64,000 nt of DNA from Piscicola geometra. Taxonomy: Eukaryota; Annelida; Clitellata; Hirudinida; Piscicolidae. The first letter of the stretch is position 1. Every line of letters starts with the position of its first letter. Under the pieces are notes generated by a model, which was given only the letters and a program-made list of their open reading frames with translations, was not told the origin of the DNA and ran no database searches. The stretch spans positions 7,592,361 through 7,656,360 of the forward strand of contig OX030960.1 of NCBI GenBank assembly GCA_943735955.1. Direction: 5' to 3'. Positions 53,468 to 64,000 of the stretch are shown here, in pieces. The translations under genes and the position numbers were made by a program.

Positions 53468-56400
53468 ATGGATTTAAATAACAATAACATCAACATTAAT
53501 GATAATGGTAACACGAATAACAACAATGACATCAACCATGTTAATAATATTAACAGTTGTAACAATATTAATAATATTAACAATAATAAAAGCGAGTTAT
53601 TGGATAAGAATGGCCTAGAGGAGAATATGACCAGGATCAAACTCAACCACAGCAACACCACAGCCATCCTCAACAACACCACAACCATCCTCAACAACAC
53701 CACAACCACCCTCAACAACACCAACGATCTCAATGACACTGTTTTGGCTGGGATGGGAAGGGCTGTGTGCGATAGGTGTTCATGCCACCACGGGACTCTC
53801 AAATACCTCTCCTGCCTCCATCTCTACTGCCCTCCATGCATACAAGCAATGCTGCTCAACAGTGGGGAGCAAAGCTGTGCGGTGTGCGTCCGTTGTGGAT
53901 GGAGGCAGTTGATCGGAGACGACTTGGAAAACCTCCACGAAGACGCTGTCAATCGGAACCTGGAGATGCTGGTAACCAACTCAATCGAAGCACCCTTCGA
54001 TAAGGTCGCATGTACTCTTTGCAAGCCTGACAATGTGAGGGGAGACGCTGTCGTTTTCTGTGCTTCGTGTCCGCCATTGCACGCTTCACTGTGCCAGGAG
54101 TGCATGGACGCGCATGTAAGGATGAACCGGTTCAGAGAACATCAACTGACTCATATAAAACTTCACCAGTTAAAGAATTTCTTCCATGCATGCCCAAAAC
54201 ACCCTGGGATGAAGATTTCGATTCTGTGTAGAACTTGCAAGAAATCTCAGTGTCCGCATTGTTGTCAAGAAAGCTGTTTTAAACACGAGGTTGTTAACTT
54301 TGAGGGAGGCGTTGAAAGGGTGGAGGAGCTTGTGAAAGAGTTTCAAGAGAGCGGAATTGAAGCTTTAAACATGGTGTGTGTCTTTATTACTTTTTTCTAG
54401 TGTTTTGGAATACATTTTACTTTTCTTTATTGGAACAATGGTTGTTAGCTCGTATTTATTAGGCAAGAACGCTTGCTGAATGTTTGGAAATGTCTTTCGA
54501 TTGTTTGTATTTGTAAAGCTGTCTCCAGCTTAACAGCAGTCTAAATGTATGCAAAAAAACTATGGGTTATCAACTATGAGAATACTCATTTAAAATATTA
54601 AAATATTAATATTAAAATTTACTTCCAAAATGTCATAATCCTTACAGTTGCCTAGACTGCAGGGCAAAGCTGAGGAGGTGGGTGGCATGCTTGTGAAGAT
54701 GGACGTAGATGAGAAGTGCTTGCAGGAAGAAATTGACAAGGACTTCGAAAGAGCTATTTTTCTTTTGAAAGTCAGAAAAATGGAACTCATTCAAGAATTG
54801 ACGACTTTCTACCAAGACAAGAAGGTCGCTTTATCTGCAAAAAAACTTGCACTTGAACAACATTACAACTTACACTCATTATTATTGAAATAATAACATA
54901 AAAAAAAGTTACAATCAAAATAAGTCATTTTTTGAATATACAATAAAAATGAGAGTATTTCAAAACCTCTCGACAGATTTTCCTGCAGGGCGTGGCTAGG
55001 GAGCACCAACGCTCGATGACAGAGTGCGCTGAGGCTCTGAAACAGATCGAGCGTCACCGTCTCTTCGCCAGTCGATTCGACGAATGCAACTTCGAAAACA
55101 CATTCGAAAGCAAGCTCAAAATCTCCGAGCACAAGCTGCAAGACTTCAAGGTTCGAGGAGATCACTTCAACATGAGGTACTCCAGGAAGCAGGATGGCGA
55201 GGTCTTCAGGGGTCTTTCTCAGGCATTCGGAGACCTATCGCTGAGTTCCGATGGGATTGAGAACAGTAACGATAAAAGATCTGACACGGAAAGATTGAGA
55301 TTAACCTCTATTGCATCTCAGCCGATGACCGACTCCAAGGCTTCCACTCCCGATACAACCTCCTCAGTCTCTTCCCAAAAGCATGTTCCTTCCGATAAGC
55401 AGTCGATTAAAACTAACCACAACGGCAACAAAAATGGTTCATCGAGCAGCAATCACAATGGGGATAAATCGTGGAAGAAAAGGCTGACGCAGGGCAGGAA
55501 GATTTCGGCAGCGTGTGACGCAAAGTCGGAAAGCAGCCACTCGCAGGGAAAGGAGGTTGAAGATATATTCTCCAAGGCTGATATGTTTCAAGTAAACTCC
55601 TTAATTTAATTAATTAATTTAAACTTTTTTGAAATTTATTTATAAGTGTAATTCAAGTTTAAGCCTTCATCGAATTCTAAATTTAATTTTAAGCACAAAT
55701 TCTGTATTAGATTTTGAATTAAAAATCGAATTTCCACTCGTCAGTCAGAGGACACTTCTTACAAGAGCGTACAGTGCGTCAACACGAAGGGTGGAGTAAC
55801 CAGAAAGAAGATCTACTGCAAGCTCTCGTTCGGAGAGGAGGGCGACCAGGACCACCAGTTCCTCGAGCCAGGAGGCGTCTGCTCAAACAAACAGAGTGAA
55901 ATCATCGTCGCAGACGCCAACAACCACCAGGTGAAGATATTTGATGTTGAAGGAAGACTACTAAAGAGCATTGGTGGCTTTGATAAGAAGCGGGAGGCAG
56001 AAAAGAAAAAGTTTTTGATGGAGAGTGAAGGCATGAGTGCCGAACAGGCTGCCAGAGAAGTGCTTGATGATAGGGATCCCGATGAAACACCCCTTGTCTA
56101 CCCGAACCGAGTGTTCGTTTGTCCGCTGACTGGTAACATCGTTGTCACCGAACGCACGCCGACGAACAGGGTTTGTTCGCTTAGTTTTTATGCATGAATG
56201 AATTTTGAATATTGTTTGCATATGCATGATGGTATTTCTTGTGTCTAAAATATTGTTTACTTTCTAGGTGCAAGTGGTTTCAAGGGAAGGTATTTACTTG
56301 TGCGAATTCGGTCGCAAGTTGATTTCGCACCCAAGGGGAGTGACCGTCGACAGCTATGGAAACATTCTCGTGCTGGAGAGCAAAGTGAACAGGGTTCTCA

Positions 56401-57851
56401 TCTTTTCGGAGCATGGGAAACTCAAGAAGAAGTTCTACATAAGCCAGGCAGACTTCCCGAACAGCATCGCCGTCAACAAATTCAACGAGGTTTTCGTCGC
56501 TGACAACAAGCGGCATTGCGTGCATGTGAGTTGCACTGAATCACCGAATGCGCATCGTTGATTTCTACCTTTTCGATTATTTTAATCTTTTGCTTAGGAG
56601 CATGTAAAGATATAAGTATCCATCTTTGAGCTTATATCGTTTGGGAATATAGAAGATACTTTTTCGAATCTTCTATCCTTTTACTACATTGTTAAAGAAT
56701 CTAGAAAGCTTTTCCATTAATTTCTCAACTTCTTGCAGGTATTCGCATACAACGGCGACTACGTGAGGCAGATCGGCGGCACTGGCACCACCAACTACCC
56801 CATCTCCGTGTGCATAGGCGAGCATCAAGAGGTCTTGGTTATGGACAACCACACCAACTTCAACGTCACCATGTTCACCAGACAGGGAGACCTTCTAGCC
56901 GCCGTTCAAAGCGACTTCAAACACAATCAATGTTACGACGCCTGTGTCACTCCCAATGGCTACGTCATCGTCTCCACCAGAGACCACAAAATCCACGTCT
57001 ACTCACTGCCTTCTTACTTTTCTAAACTGGCTACGGACGGCGTTTCAGCATCGACAACGAACGGGGAACACTCGGTTGACGCCCTCCAAACGCCGTTGAA
57101 TCAACGAATGAACGGGTCAGCGTCAGTAACGCCACTGACGCACAATTTGCTTCAGCAATCTTCTGGACAGATGCAGTTCGACACCAGAGAGCAGATGATA
57201 AACAGCTTGGAATTGCAATCAACGCTCAACCAACTGAGCACCATTCCACAATGGTCGCACTCCAACTCACCCCTCAACATCCCCCTCAAATGGAGGTCTT
57301 CTCTCAACGCAAATAACAATCCTGCTAACCAATTCTACTCCAACTACACCAACAGTGCTAACCATTTCTACTCTAGCCAAGAACATATCAACAGCAGCAG
57401 CAGCAACGTTTACAACAACAACAACCCATTCAACAACAACATTTACAACAACCCTGAACTCTTGGCCACTCTTCTCAGCAGACAACTCCTTCAACAGCAC
57501 CCCAACGAAGCATCCTTGAGAGGTCTCCTAACAACCCACTCTAGCGAACAACCCCTCTTCCAACAAGCACTCCCCTACCCTCACTTCAACAATGAACAAC
57601 TAACTCTTTTCAACAACAACATTCCAGATCAATCCTTCCCATACAACCCCGCTCCCCTCCACGATCCCAGTCCCATCAACTTCAGCCCATTCCAAGGAAG
57701 GATTTACAACCACAGTCTGCCAAGCACCTCTACTGAGAGATTCCCTCGTACAGAACCACCCTACCATTCAGATCCACTAAGCTCGCAAGAAGCCTTTTTC
57801 TACACTGACAAAGATAGTGTCCAAACCACCATCAGCAACCTACGTTACTGA
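53468..57851 (+). CDS. TRIM-NHL protein: RING, two B-boxes, coiled coil, NHL propeller
   Basis: Probable RNA-binding post-transcriptional regulator with potential E3 ubiquitin-ligase activity. Exons: 53,468-54,373, 54,648-54,824, 54,989-55,591, 55,745-56,170, 56,268-56,525 and 56,739-57,851, all joined in phase 0, giving 1,160 residues. The start is the first ATG after in-frame TAA codons. Residues 1-95 are Asn-rich. RING: C101-x2-C104, C116-x-H118, C121-x2-C124, C137-x2-C140. B-box 1 lies around C182-H229. B-box 2 has C242, H245, C254, C257, C262, C265 and H273. Exons 2-3 are charged and helical, as a TRIM coiled coil, and exon 3 ends EVEDIFSKADMFQ. Residues 563 to about 885 form the NHL propeller (VADANNHQVKIF, YPNRVFV, HPRGVTVD, DNHTNFNVTMF), diverged from the neighbouring double-propeller gene but with identical intron positions. 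A Lys/Glu-rich insertion sits between blades 1 and 2. The tail is rich in Asn, Ser and Gln. Assignment to TRIM-NHL is firm; orthology (Brat, NCL-1, other) is open. Confidence 0.92.
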
Positions 57852-58415
57852 CTTCAGTAGAGATTGTATGTATTTTAATGAGATTTTGTGTGTGTTTTTG
57901 AACTACAGGTTTTTAAAATGTTTATGGTACTGACCAGTATATTTTGATCTCATTCACACGATCTTTTTAATGTTTTTGATTCTTTTTTTGTTTCAGTTTT
58001 TTGTTTGAAAATAACGCCTTAAATGTATTTTAGACTTGACGCTTTTTATAACAATCTAATTAAGGTTTAACGTTCTAGTTTGTAACTTTTTAAAGTTTTT
58101 AAATTGTGTTCAGGGTTACAGATGCAATAACTTTTTGTACTTTTCAATCCTTTCGAAACTTCACCGACTCGTAAAATGTCTCATTCCATTCTACATTCCT
58201 TGTTGAAATGCCGTCATTATTTGTTGCAAAACTGCCTTCCATCTTTCTCATACATGTCAACTTTTATCTAGTATATTCCATCGAACTTGAATCGTTAATA
58301 AACAACATCTAGAACAAATTGATAAGAAAGTTGTCAAATCTGTTTGGCTAATGAGAAAATGTTTTTTCAAAATGTATATGAAAAGCATTCCCATTAAATG
58401 GATTGAAGCAACAGC
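57852..58415. other. Shared 3' flank of two convergent genes
   Basis: About 565 bp between the plus-strand TRIM-NHL stop and the minus-strand RIOK3 stop; it must hold both 3' UTRs. Otherwise AT-rich with no exon. Confidence 0.7.
58297..58302 (+). terminator. Candidate polyadenylation signal AATAAA
   Basis: An AATAAA hexamer about 450 bp downstream of the RING-NHL stop codon, a plausible cleavage signal for that transcript. Not confirmed by transcript ends. Confidence 0.4.
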
Positions 58416-61400
58416 TTAACAAGCGCCCACTATGGTCGGCAGCAACACGAATCCATCATCCACCACCACAAACTCATCATCCTCCTTGATTTCAGACTCA
58501 CACTTTATAAAATCATCATCCTCACAACTCTCCTCACATTGATCATCATCATCATCATCATGTTCCTTCTCTAGCGCTGCTTTTTCGAATAAATATTCAA
58601 ACTGCTCGTCAGTCAGACCACTGCCTCTCAGCTCCTGTTTCTCCTTCACTAGCTTCTGCAGCTGATGGATGGATGGAGGGGGAGGGGATGGTGAAAATAA
58701 TGTGGAGAGTAGTGTATGAATGTGGAAAAAAATAAATTAGAGAAAATAATGCTGGAAAGATGAATGTAAGAGATAGTGAGGTGAATAGAGAGAAATAATG
58801 TTTGAAGGATAATTGAAAGAGATAGTGAAGATAAATGAGGGAAAGAGATGAGCACCTGAGCAGCAAACTCCGTCTTGTCGGCTTCGATGTGCACGCCTGT
58901 GACCTGCTCGAAGAGGTCTTGCCATGAGGCGGTGCTGAAGGGCTGCAAGAACTGCCGGAGGAGAAAGAGGGAGGATGCATGCTAATGGGTGAATATTATT
59001 CATTGAATATTCATGCTCAACATGATTATTCACATTATGGGTCATAATTTATGGGTCAATAATGTGTCAATAATGGGTCAATAATGGGTCATTAATGGGT
59101 CAATAATGTAGAATAAGTCACTGAAAATGTTTTAAAAAAAGTTCACAATGCATGCATGCATCCGTTCCACCTCTGTGACGTTGATGCAGTCCCTCATTAA
59201 GTATTCAAGCGCCTTGGGGTGGGACGTGATGACGGCTTGAGCTACATCAATCACGTAAACGACGCCCCCAAACCACAAGAGGTTGTACTGACTGAAGTCA
59301 CTGTGCACCAAATTACACTTGCGGTACATGTCAATCAAGATCTGGTGGGAGGAGTTTTGAAAATTAATAAAAGGAATTGGAAGTTTTGATAAATTTAAAT
59401 GCATAAATTATAAATATTTAAACATATATTAATAAATAAAATCCACTCACTTTGACAGTTTGCGAATAAGCATTTTGAAGCTCTTGCTCTGATAGTAGGG
59501 CGTCTGAAAGCTTGGGGGCGGGAACTTGATCCTGACCAATGAACGACATCACGAGAATGTTGTTCTTCTTCACGATTGGCTGGGGACAGGGTATGCCGAA
59601 TTTGTTCATTCTGGTTGGTTGGGAAGGGGTAATAATTTATGGATCTAAATTAAAATAGGTGACTAAATCAAAAACATTTAATTGTATTCATCAAAAAATA
59701 ATTAACATTTTATATATAGGAAAAAAAATATGTTTTCTATGAAGATTTTTTTAGTGCATGCATAGCTGATTACACAATGTAAAGAATCGTTTTTTGAATT
59801 AACATTTGATTAAAATTAATTTATTTGAATAACGAGTCCAGGCCAATAGTTTAAATTTTATTCTTCTGAGAAACGAGGGGGATCAGCCCCATTCTACTCA
59901 TCATCATCACCATCGTTATCATTATCCCCACCATTATCACCACACTACCACCACCATCATCCTCATCATCATCATCCTCACCATCAACATCATTATCATC
60001 AACCCACCACCACCGCCATCATCATCACCATCCACAGCACCACAATCACCATCATCATCACCATCATCATCATCACCATCATCATCACCACCAACACCCC
60101 CGTCGCCATCATAATCATCACCTCCTGAGGTTCTGCTCCTCCTTCTCGACCCACTCCTTGATCAGCTTGGTTGAGTGGCCCTTCTGGAACCTGATGTCAC
60201 CTCGCATGTACTCGCCTCTGTAATTGTTGTTGTTGTTGTTGTTGGTTTTGATTGGTGTTGGTGATGTTGTTGATTGTTGTTGTTTTTTGGTTTTTGATGG
60301 TGTTGGTGATGTTGTATGGTTGTTGTTGTTTGGTTTTTGATGGTGTTGGGAGGTTGTATGGTTGTTGTTAATGGAATGGTTGTAGGTGTTGTTGTTTGTT
60401 GTTTTTTTGTTGGTGTTGTTGTGGTTGTTTTTGTGGGTTTTTTTTTGGTGATGCGGTTGATGATGTTGGGGGTTTTTTGGTGGTATTGTAGTAACTGTTG
60501 TAATGGTAATGTGGTTGTTGGAACAACACACTAAACCTTCCCTTAAAAACCACTCACCCCCAAAATCACAAACAAACCAACTTGGTTTTGAAAGGCGAAT
60601 ACCGCTTGAAGACCTTCACGGCACACTCAGGGGGGACCAGGATGGTGGGCGAGGTGCCCCCTATGGCGTAGAACACCGCAGCCTCCTTACCGCCACTCAC
60701 CACCCCACCAACCGCCTTTACCACACCAGTGCCTAGAAGCTTCATCAAAGAGACCTTGGCCACGTCGTCCATTGCTACTGTCTTTGTGGGGGGGGGGGGG
60801 GGAAGATTGGTTGGTGTGGTGGGGGGAGGGGGGGGTTGGTTGGTTGGTGTGGTAGGGGAGGGGGTTGGTTGGTTGGTGTGATGGGAGAGAGGGTTAGGTG
60901 GGGGTGGGGTAGTTGGTGAGTGGGTGGTTGAAAGGCTGGATGGTGGTAGTGGGTGGAAGATGATAGGATAAATGGTGATTGGGTGATGGTGGTGTGGAAG
61001 ATGGTGGTTTGGCAAGCATTTAATGATAGAAGACGGTTACATATTTATAGGATAATGATAGACAGATAAAAATAATTATTGCACCCAGATTAACCCCCAC
61101 CCACACATATCCCTCCCCCATCCCCCCTCACACCCCGCTTACCCTCCCCACACACAAAAGAAAACCTTAGTAGCTTGTTCCTTCTTCTCATGGGTTCGAT
61201 GGGCTCTCTTGGCTTCCTGCTTGGACGCCACTTTGAGGCCGTTGTACACCCGGTTCGACAACCTCATGTCAAACGCCATGCTATTGCCTGTCGCAAAGCC
61301 TGGTGGAAGCTGTGATGGTTTGGGAGGAGGGGGTGGATCGGAAGGAAGAGAGATGGTGGATGGGTAATGAATGAAAAGAAAGGAAGAAGGATGGGGAAGA

Positions 61401-61655
61401 GGGAGGGAAGAGGAAGGAGAAGGAAAGAGGAAATCCATACCTTTGACTACTTATCAACTCTGGCTCCACTACCACTACACTACTACTACCACCACCATTT
61501 CACTACAGCCACTCCACTATACCACTACCACAGCTAAACTACAAGCACCACAACGCCCACCCACATTCTCCATCCTCGACACATTCCTTCTTCCAGCCAC
61601 AATGGCATCATGCTTCGTCACCCTACCCTTGCATCCCCTCCTGTCCCCCTCCTTG

Positions 61656-61713
<58 letters not shown>

Positions 61714-62723
61714 TTGTTTGTGTGTGTGTGTGTGTGTATGTGAAAATAAAAAAATTACTGCTGCTCTTGTTGGTGAAATCTTCATCCTCCTCATACTCTT
61801 CCTCCTCTTCTTTCTCATAATAGAACATATTCTCGTTCGACAGCTTCACTGTAGAGATGATTAAATCTTATTTTTTTAATTTTGCTATAAAAATAACCTA
61901 AACCTCATATCTTACCATGTTTCCAACCATCATCACTTCACATTCATACCACTCTATCACCACCAGCTCCAACATCACTTCTACACTCTACATCACCTAT
62001 CTTCCCTCCAAACCATTATTCTATTTTTCCTCCAACACCATCTATCTTCACTTCGACCACCCTCCAGACAAAACCTTTGGAGTTGCCATTCTTGAAGTCT
62101 TGCAGCTTGCGGAGTTCCCTGTTGTGCTCCAGAATCATGTCCTGTTGCATCATCTGAGCGATCAGCAGGTCATTAGACGTTTGCTCATCATCATCATCAC
62201 CATCGCCATCATTATCATCAGCGCCACCATCAACATCATCATCTATCAGTTCATCTTTGGTGCTGATGGACGGTTCAACATTTTGTTCACTTGGTTTGAT
62301 GCTTTTCTGATCACTTTTGCCAGTAGGCGTTCCATTTTTTCCATTACCAGACTTGGGATTTTCCAAATGGTTTCTAGTCTTGCTGGCTTTTTCCATGTCC
62401 TGAAGCTCAGCTGATTCCTTTGGAATGTCCTCAGACAAACTTGAAAGAATACTTTCTTGTACAGCTTTTTCGAAATCACTTTTTTTAAATAAGATGAAAA
62501 TATATTTAAATTTTTTTATATTTAAATCAAAATTATTTGATAATAAAAGTATTTATAAAATTTTAATTGTATTTCAACGTTAATTCAATCCAAACTTTTC
62601 AGTTTCGTGTAACTGCCTAGCCAGTTCTTCGCTCATCACTTCTTGGAGATGACAAGGAGAAGACTGCGCTCCAGGCACTCCCCACCCTCTCCACACAACT
62701 TTTTCTGTCTTTACTTGAGCCAT
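58416..62723 (-). CDS. RIOK3: Serine/threonine-protein kinase RIO3
   Basis: Atypical RIO-family kinase, cytosolic, linked in other animals to maturation of the 40S ribosomal subunit. Eleven exons: 62,723-62,596, 62,478-62,075, 61,848-61,759, 61,656-61,565, 61,309-61,166, 60,781-60,582, 60,217-60,122, 59,610-59,451, 59,341-59,171, 58,951-58,856 and 58,661-58,416. Phases agree throughout, giving 608 residues (human RIOK3 is about 520). The N-terminus has the family motif VMSEELARQL, then an Asp-rich low-complexity linker, LLIAQMMQQDM, and an acidic Glu run. RIO domain: nucleotide loop SGGKE (315-319), ATP lysine K342 in CAVKVFK, ILVMSFIGQDQVPAPKL, catalytic HSDFSQYN (D453, N458) and metal-binding IDVAQAV (D470), so it looks catalytically intact. 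The C-terminal extension is strongly acidic. Met 62,723 is chosen over the upstream Met 62,768 because RIOK3-like sequence starts there. Short introns carry microsatellites. The gene is convergent with the TRIM-NHL gene. Confidence 0.96.
59053..59107 (+). repeat. 11-bp tandem repeat in a RIOK3 intron
   Basis: GGGTCAATAAT-type unit, five copies with single-base changes, in the intron between RIOK3 exons 9 and 10. Confidence 0.85.
59880..60118 (+). repeat. (ATC)n / (ACC)n cluster in a RIOK3 intron
   Basis: About 240 bp of CAT/CAC triplets filling the half of the exon 7-8 intron next to the exon 7 donor. Confidence 0.9.
60225..60530 (+). repeat. GTT/GGTGTTG-rich repeat in a RIOK3 intron
   Basis: (TTG)n followed by irregular GGTTTTTGATGGTGTTG copies, filling most of the intron between RIOK3 exons 6 and 7. 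The His/Asn/Thr-rich minus-strand frame across it is an artefact, joined by chance to the real exon 7. Confidence 0.85.
60788..60990 (+). repeat. Poly-G and GGTTGGTTGGTGTG repeats in a RIOK3 intron
   Basis: A run of 14 G at 60,788-60,801, then GGTTGG/GGTGTG repeats. In the transcript (minus strand) this is a C-rich tract next to the exon 6 acceptor (ACAAAG), and probably acts as its pyrimidine tract. Confidence 0.85.
61661..61738 (+). repeat. (TG)n microsatellite abutting a RIOK3 splice acceptor
   Basis: A TG repeat with TTTG and TATG interruptions occupies most of the 102-bp intron between exons 3 and 4. In the transcript it reads as CA repeats ending directly in the acceptor CACAG. Confidence 0.95.
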
Positions 62724-63564
62724 TTCAGTGAATTCAGAATAAATTAGAAAATAATATGTAACTTTCAATTATCGAGAAAAAATGTTTTTTTTAAAATATT
62801 TTTCTTGATTGTAAGAATCTTAAATCAAGATTTAAACTTTAAATACGAAGACTTAATAATTAAGTGGCAACTGTCTTTCAGAAATTAATAATTGTTAAAA
62901 TAAAATTTGCAAAGATAATAATATATTTATATATTTCAAAGAATCTTAATAAAAAATGTATTTACACAAATTTGCGAAAAATTTCGCAATAATATATTAA
63001 TTTAAACATAGACAAAGCATAGAAAAACGGGAATATTGGAGTTCAAATTCTAGCTGATTGTAAGATTGTAAGACAGGGCTTGAATATTTTTCACTATTTA
63101 TTTGAGTTTTAAAAAATATTAAAGATAAAAATACATTTTCTAGCCTAAGTAGTTAATTAAGTCAAATAAACACCTCATATTATATATCATATACATTTTT
63201 ATTGAAAATCTGAAAATATGGAAACCGACTCACATTAAAAACTATTGGCTGGAAGTTATTAAAATCTTTCATAATAAAATTCAAAGATTCAAAAAACTAA
63301 AGGAAAAAACACATATGATTAAAAAAGTAAAAGAATCAAGAATTCTTTGAAGAAATTGAAGAAAAAACATATACACTAAATCTTTATAAAAAGGAAAAAT
63401 TTATAAGAAAATATCACAGTGAATAACAAGAGTTACATCTGAAAACATAAGGCAAGCTTAAGATTAAGTCGAATGAAGCTTTGATCGATCCGCAAAAATA
63501 TAAAAATCCATAGAACATAAGTTCTGAACCAATTCCACCAAATAAGCGACTTATTTACCCAATT
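62724..63564. other. Short interval upstream of RIOK3
   Basis: About 840 bp of AT-rich sequence between the RIOK3 start and the stop codon of the next minus-strand gene. It should contain the RIOK3 promoter and 5' UTR and the 3' UTR of the LDLa gene. No exon or clear motif is seen. Confidence 0.65.
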
Positions 63565-63962
63565 CATGATGCTTTTTCGTCGTAATATTCACGCTCGTAC
63601 ACACATGCTGTCTCATCACTTCCATCCTCACAATCAAGCACTCTGTCACACACATTCATCGGATGGATGCATTGGTTTCCACTGCGACACTTTTTCAGGT
63701 TGGGAGCGCAGACTGGAGAGTTGGAAATATAAAATGATTTAAAATCGTAAATAATAAATTAATTTGAGTTTTAATTAAACTTTTATAAGTGTGAAAAAAA
63801 ACCTGTGTGAAGGATTGAAAAAGTATCTGCTTTAAAAACCTTGTTGGCAGTTTGAGATCTCATCTGAGCCATCTCGGCAGTCTGTTACCCCGTCACAAAA
63901 CCTTCCATACTCCAGACACCTCTCACCATTCGTGCATCTGAAGCCCTTGCTGACTGGACACT
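63565..63962 (-). CDS. LDL-receptor class A repeat protein, last two exons (5' part beyond window)
   Basis: C-terminal end of an extracellular protein with LDLa modules, which bind calcium and ligands. Exon 63,962-63,840 and exon 63,712-63,565 are separated by a 127-bp intron. Both acceptors leave phase 1, as is usual for single-module LDLa exons. The first module reads CPVSKGFRC, GERC, CDGVTDC, DGSDEISNC; the second reads CAPNLKKCRSG, CIHP, CDRVLDC, DGSDETAC. Each has six cysteines and the acidic calcium-binding DGSDE motif. After the last Cys there are about 11 charged residues (YEREYYDEKAS) and TGA, so the protein ends just after the module with no membrane segment. It is therefore probably secreted, or anchored by domains further upstream. 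Parent family not determinable from two modules. Confidence 0.88.
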
Positions 63963-64000
63963 CTGTCGAAAAGAGGGGATATAGAACTGACTTATCTACT

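Noticed and set aside
60118..60531. 137-codon Asn/His/Thr-rich frame on the RIOK3 strand
   Set aside because: Only its last part (60,122-60,217) is RIOK3 exon 7. The rest is intronic GTT-type repeat read through the acceptor.

Overview
The window is AT-rich animal DNA with spliced genes, GT-AG introns and a very heavy load of microsatellites and minisatellites. The gene families are a protocadherin-type cadherin, Brat-like TRIM-NHL proteins, RIO kinase 3 and LDL-receptor class A repeats. This set fits a bilaterian invertebrate. A spiralian (flatworm- or mollusc-like) is my best guess, but the sequence does not fix the phylum.

Layout. Positions 1-11,736 hold no exon I can assign and are rich in simple repeats, including a (TG)n tract of almost 0.9 kb; they are probably the next intron or the flank of the cadherin gene. 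Positions 11,737-20,809 (minus strand) hold the first five coding exons of a protocadherin: signal peptide, EC1 with an insertion of about 400 residues, EC2, and the start of EC3. From 20,810 to 42,215 there is no confident exon, only repeats, two tRNA-derived SINE-like copies and a few weak exon candidates. Positions 42,216-47,283 (plus strand) hold the 3' seven exons of a Brat-like gene. Its NHL propeller region is duplicated in tandem inside one reading frame, so the product should carry two beta-propellers. Positions 53,468-57,851 (plus strand) hold a complete, more diverged paralogue with RING, two B-boxes, coiled coil and NHL propeller. Positions 58,416-62,723 (minus strand) hold a complete RIO kinase 3 gene in 11 exons, convergent with the RING-NHL gene. 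Positions 63,565-63,962 (minus strand) hold the last two exons of an LDLa-repeat protein that runs off the right edge.

How the genes relate. The two TRIM-NHL loci are clearly paralogues. All three propeller units share a short motif (DIFSxADMFQ) just before the propeller, the same three phase-0 propeller exons, and a middle exon of exactly 258 bp. The two propellers of the first gene are almost identical in two patches (1 difference in 176 bp and 4 in 251 bp) but strongly diverged between them, as expected from gene conversion. Brat-family proteins are post-transcriptional repressors that bind mRNA through the NHL propeller. RIOK3 is a cytosolic atypical kinase linked to small-subunit maturation. 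The cadherin and LDLa proteins are extracellular or membrane proteins with no evident link to these.

Exon boundaries were set by hand from homology and splice sites. All internal exons join with consistent reading phase, but none has been checked against transcripts.
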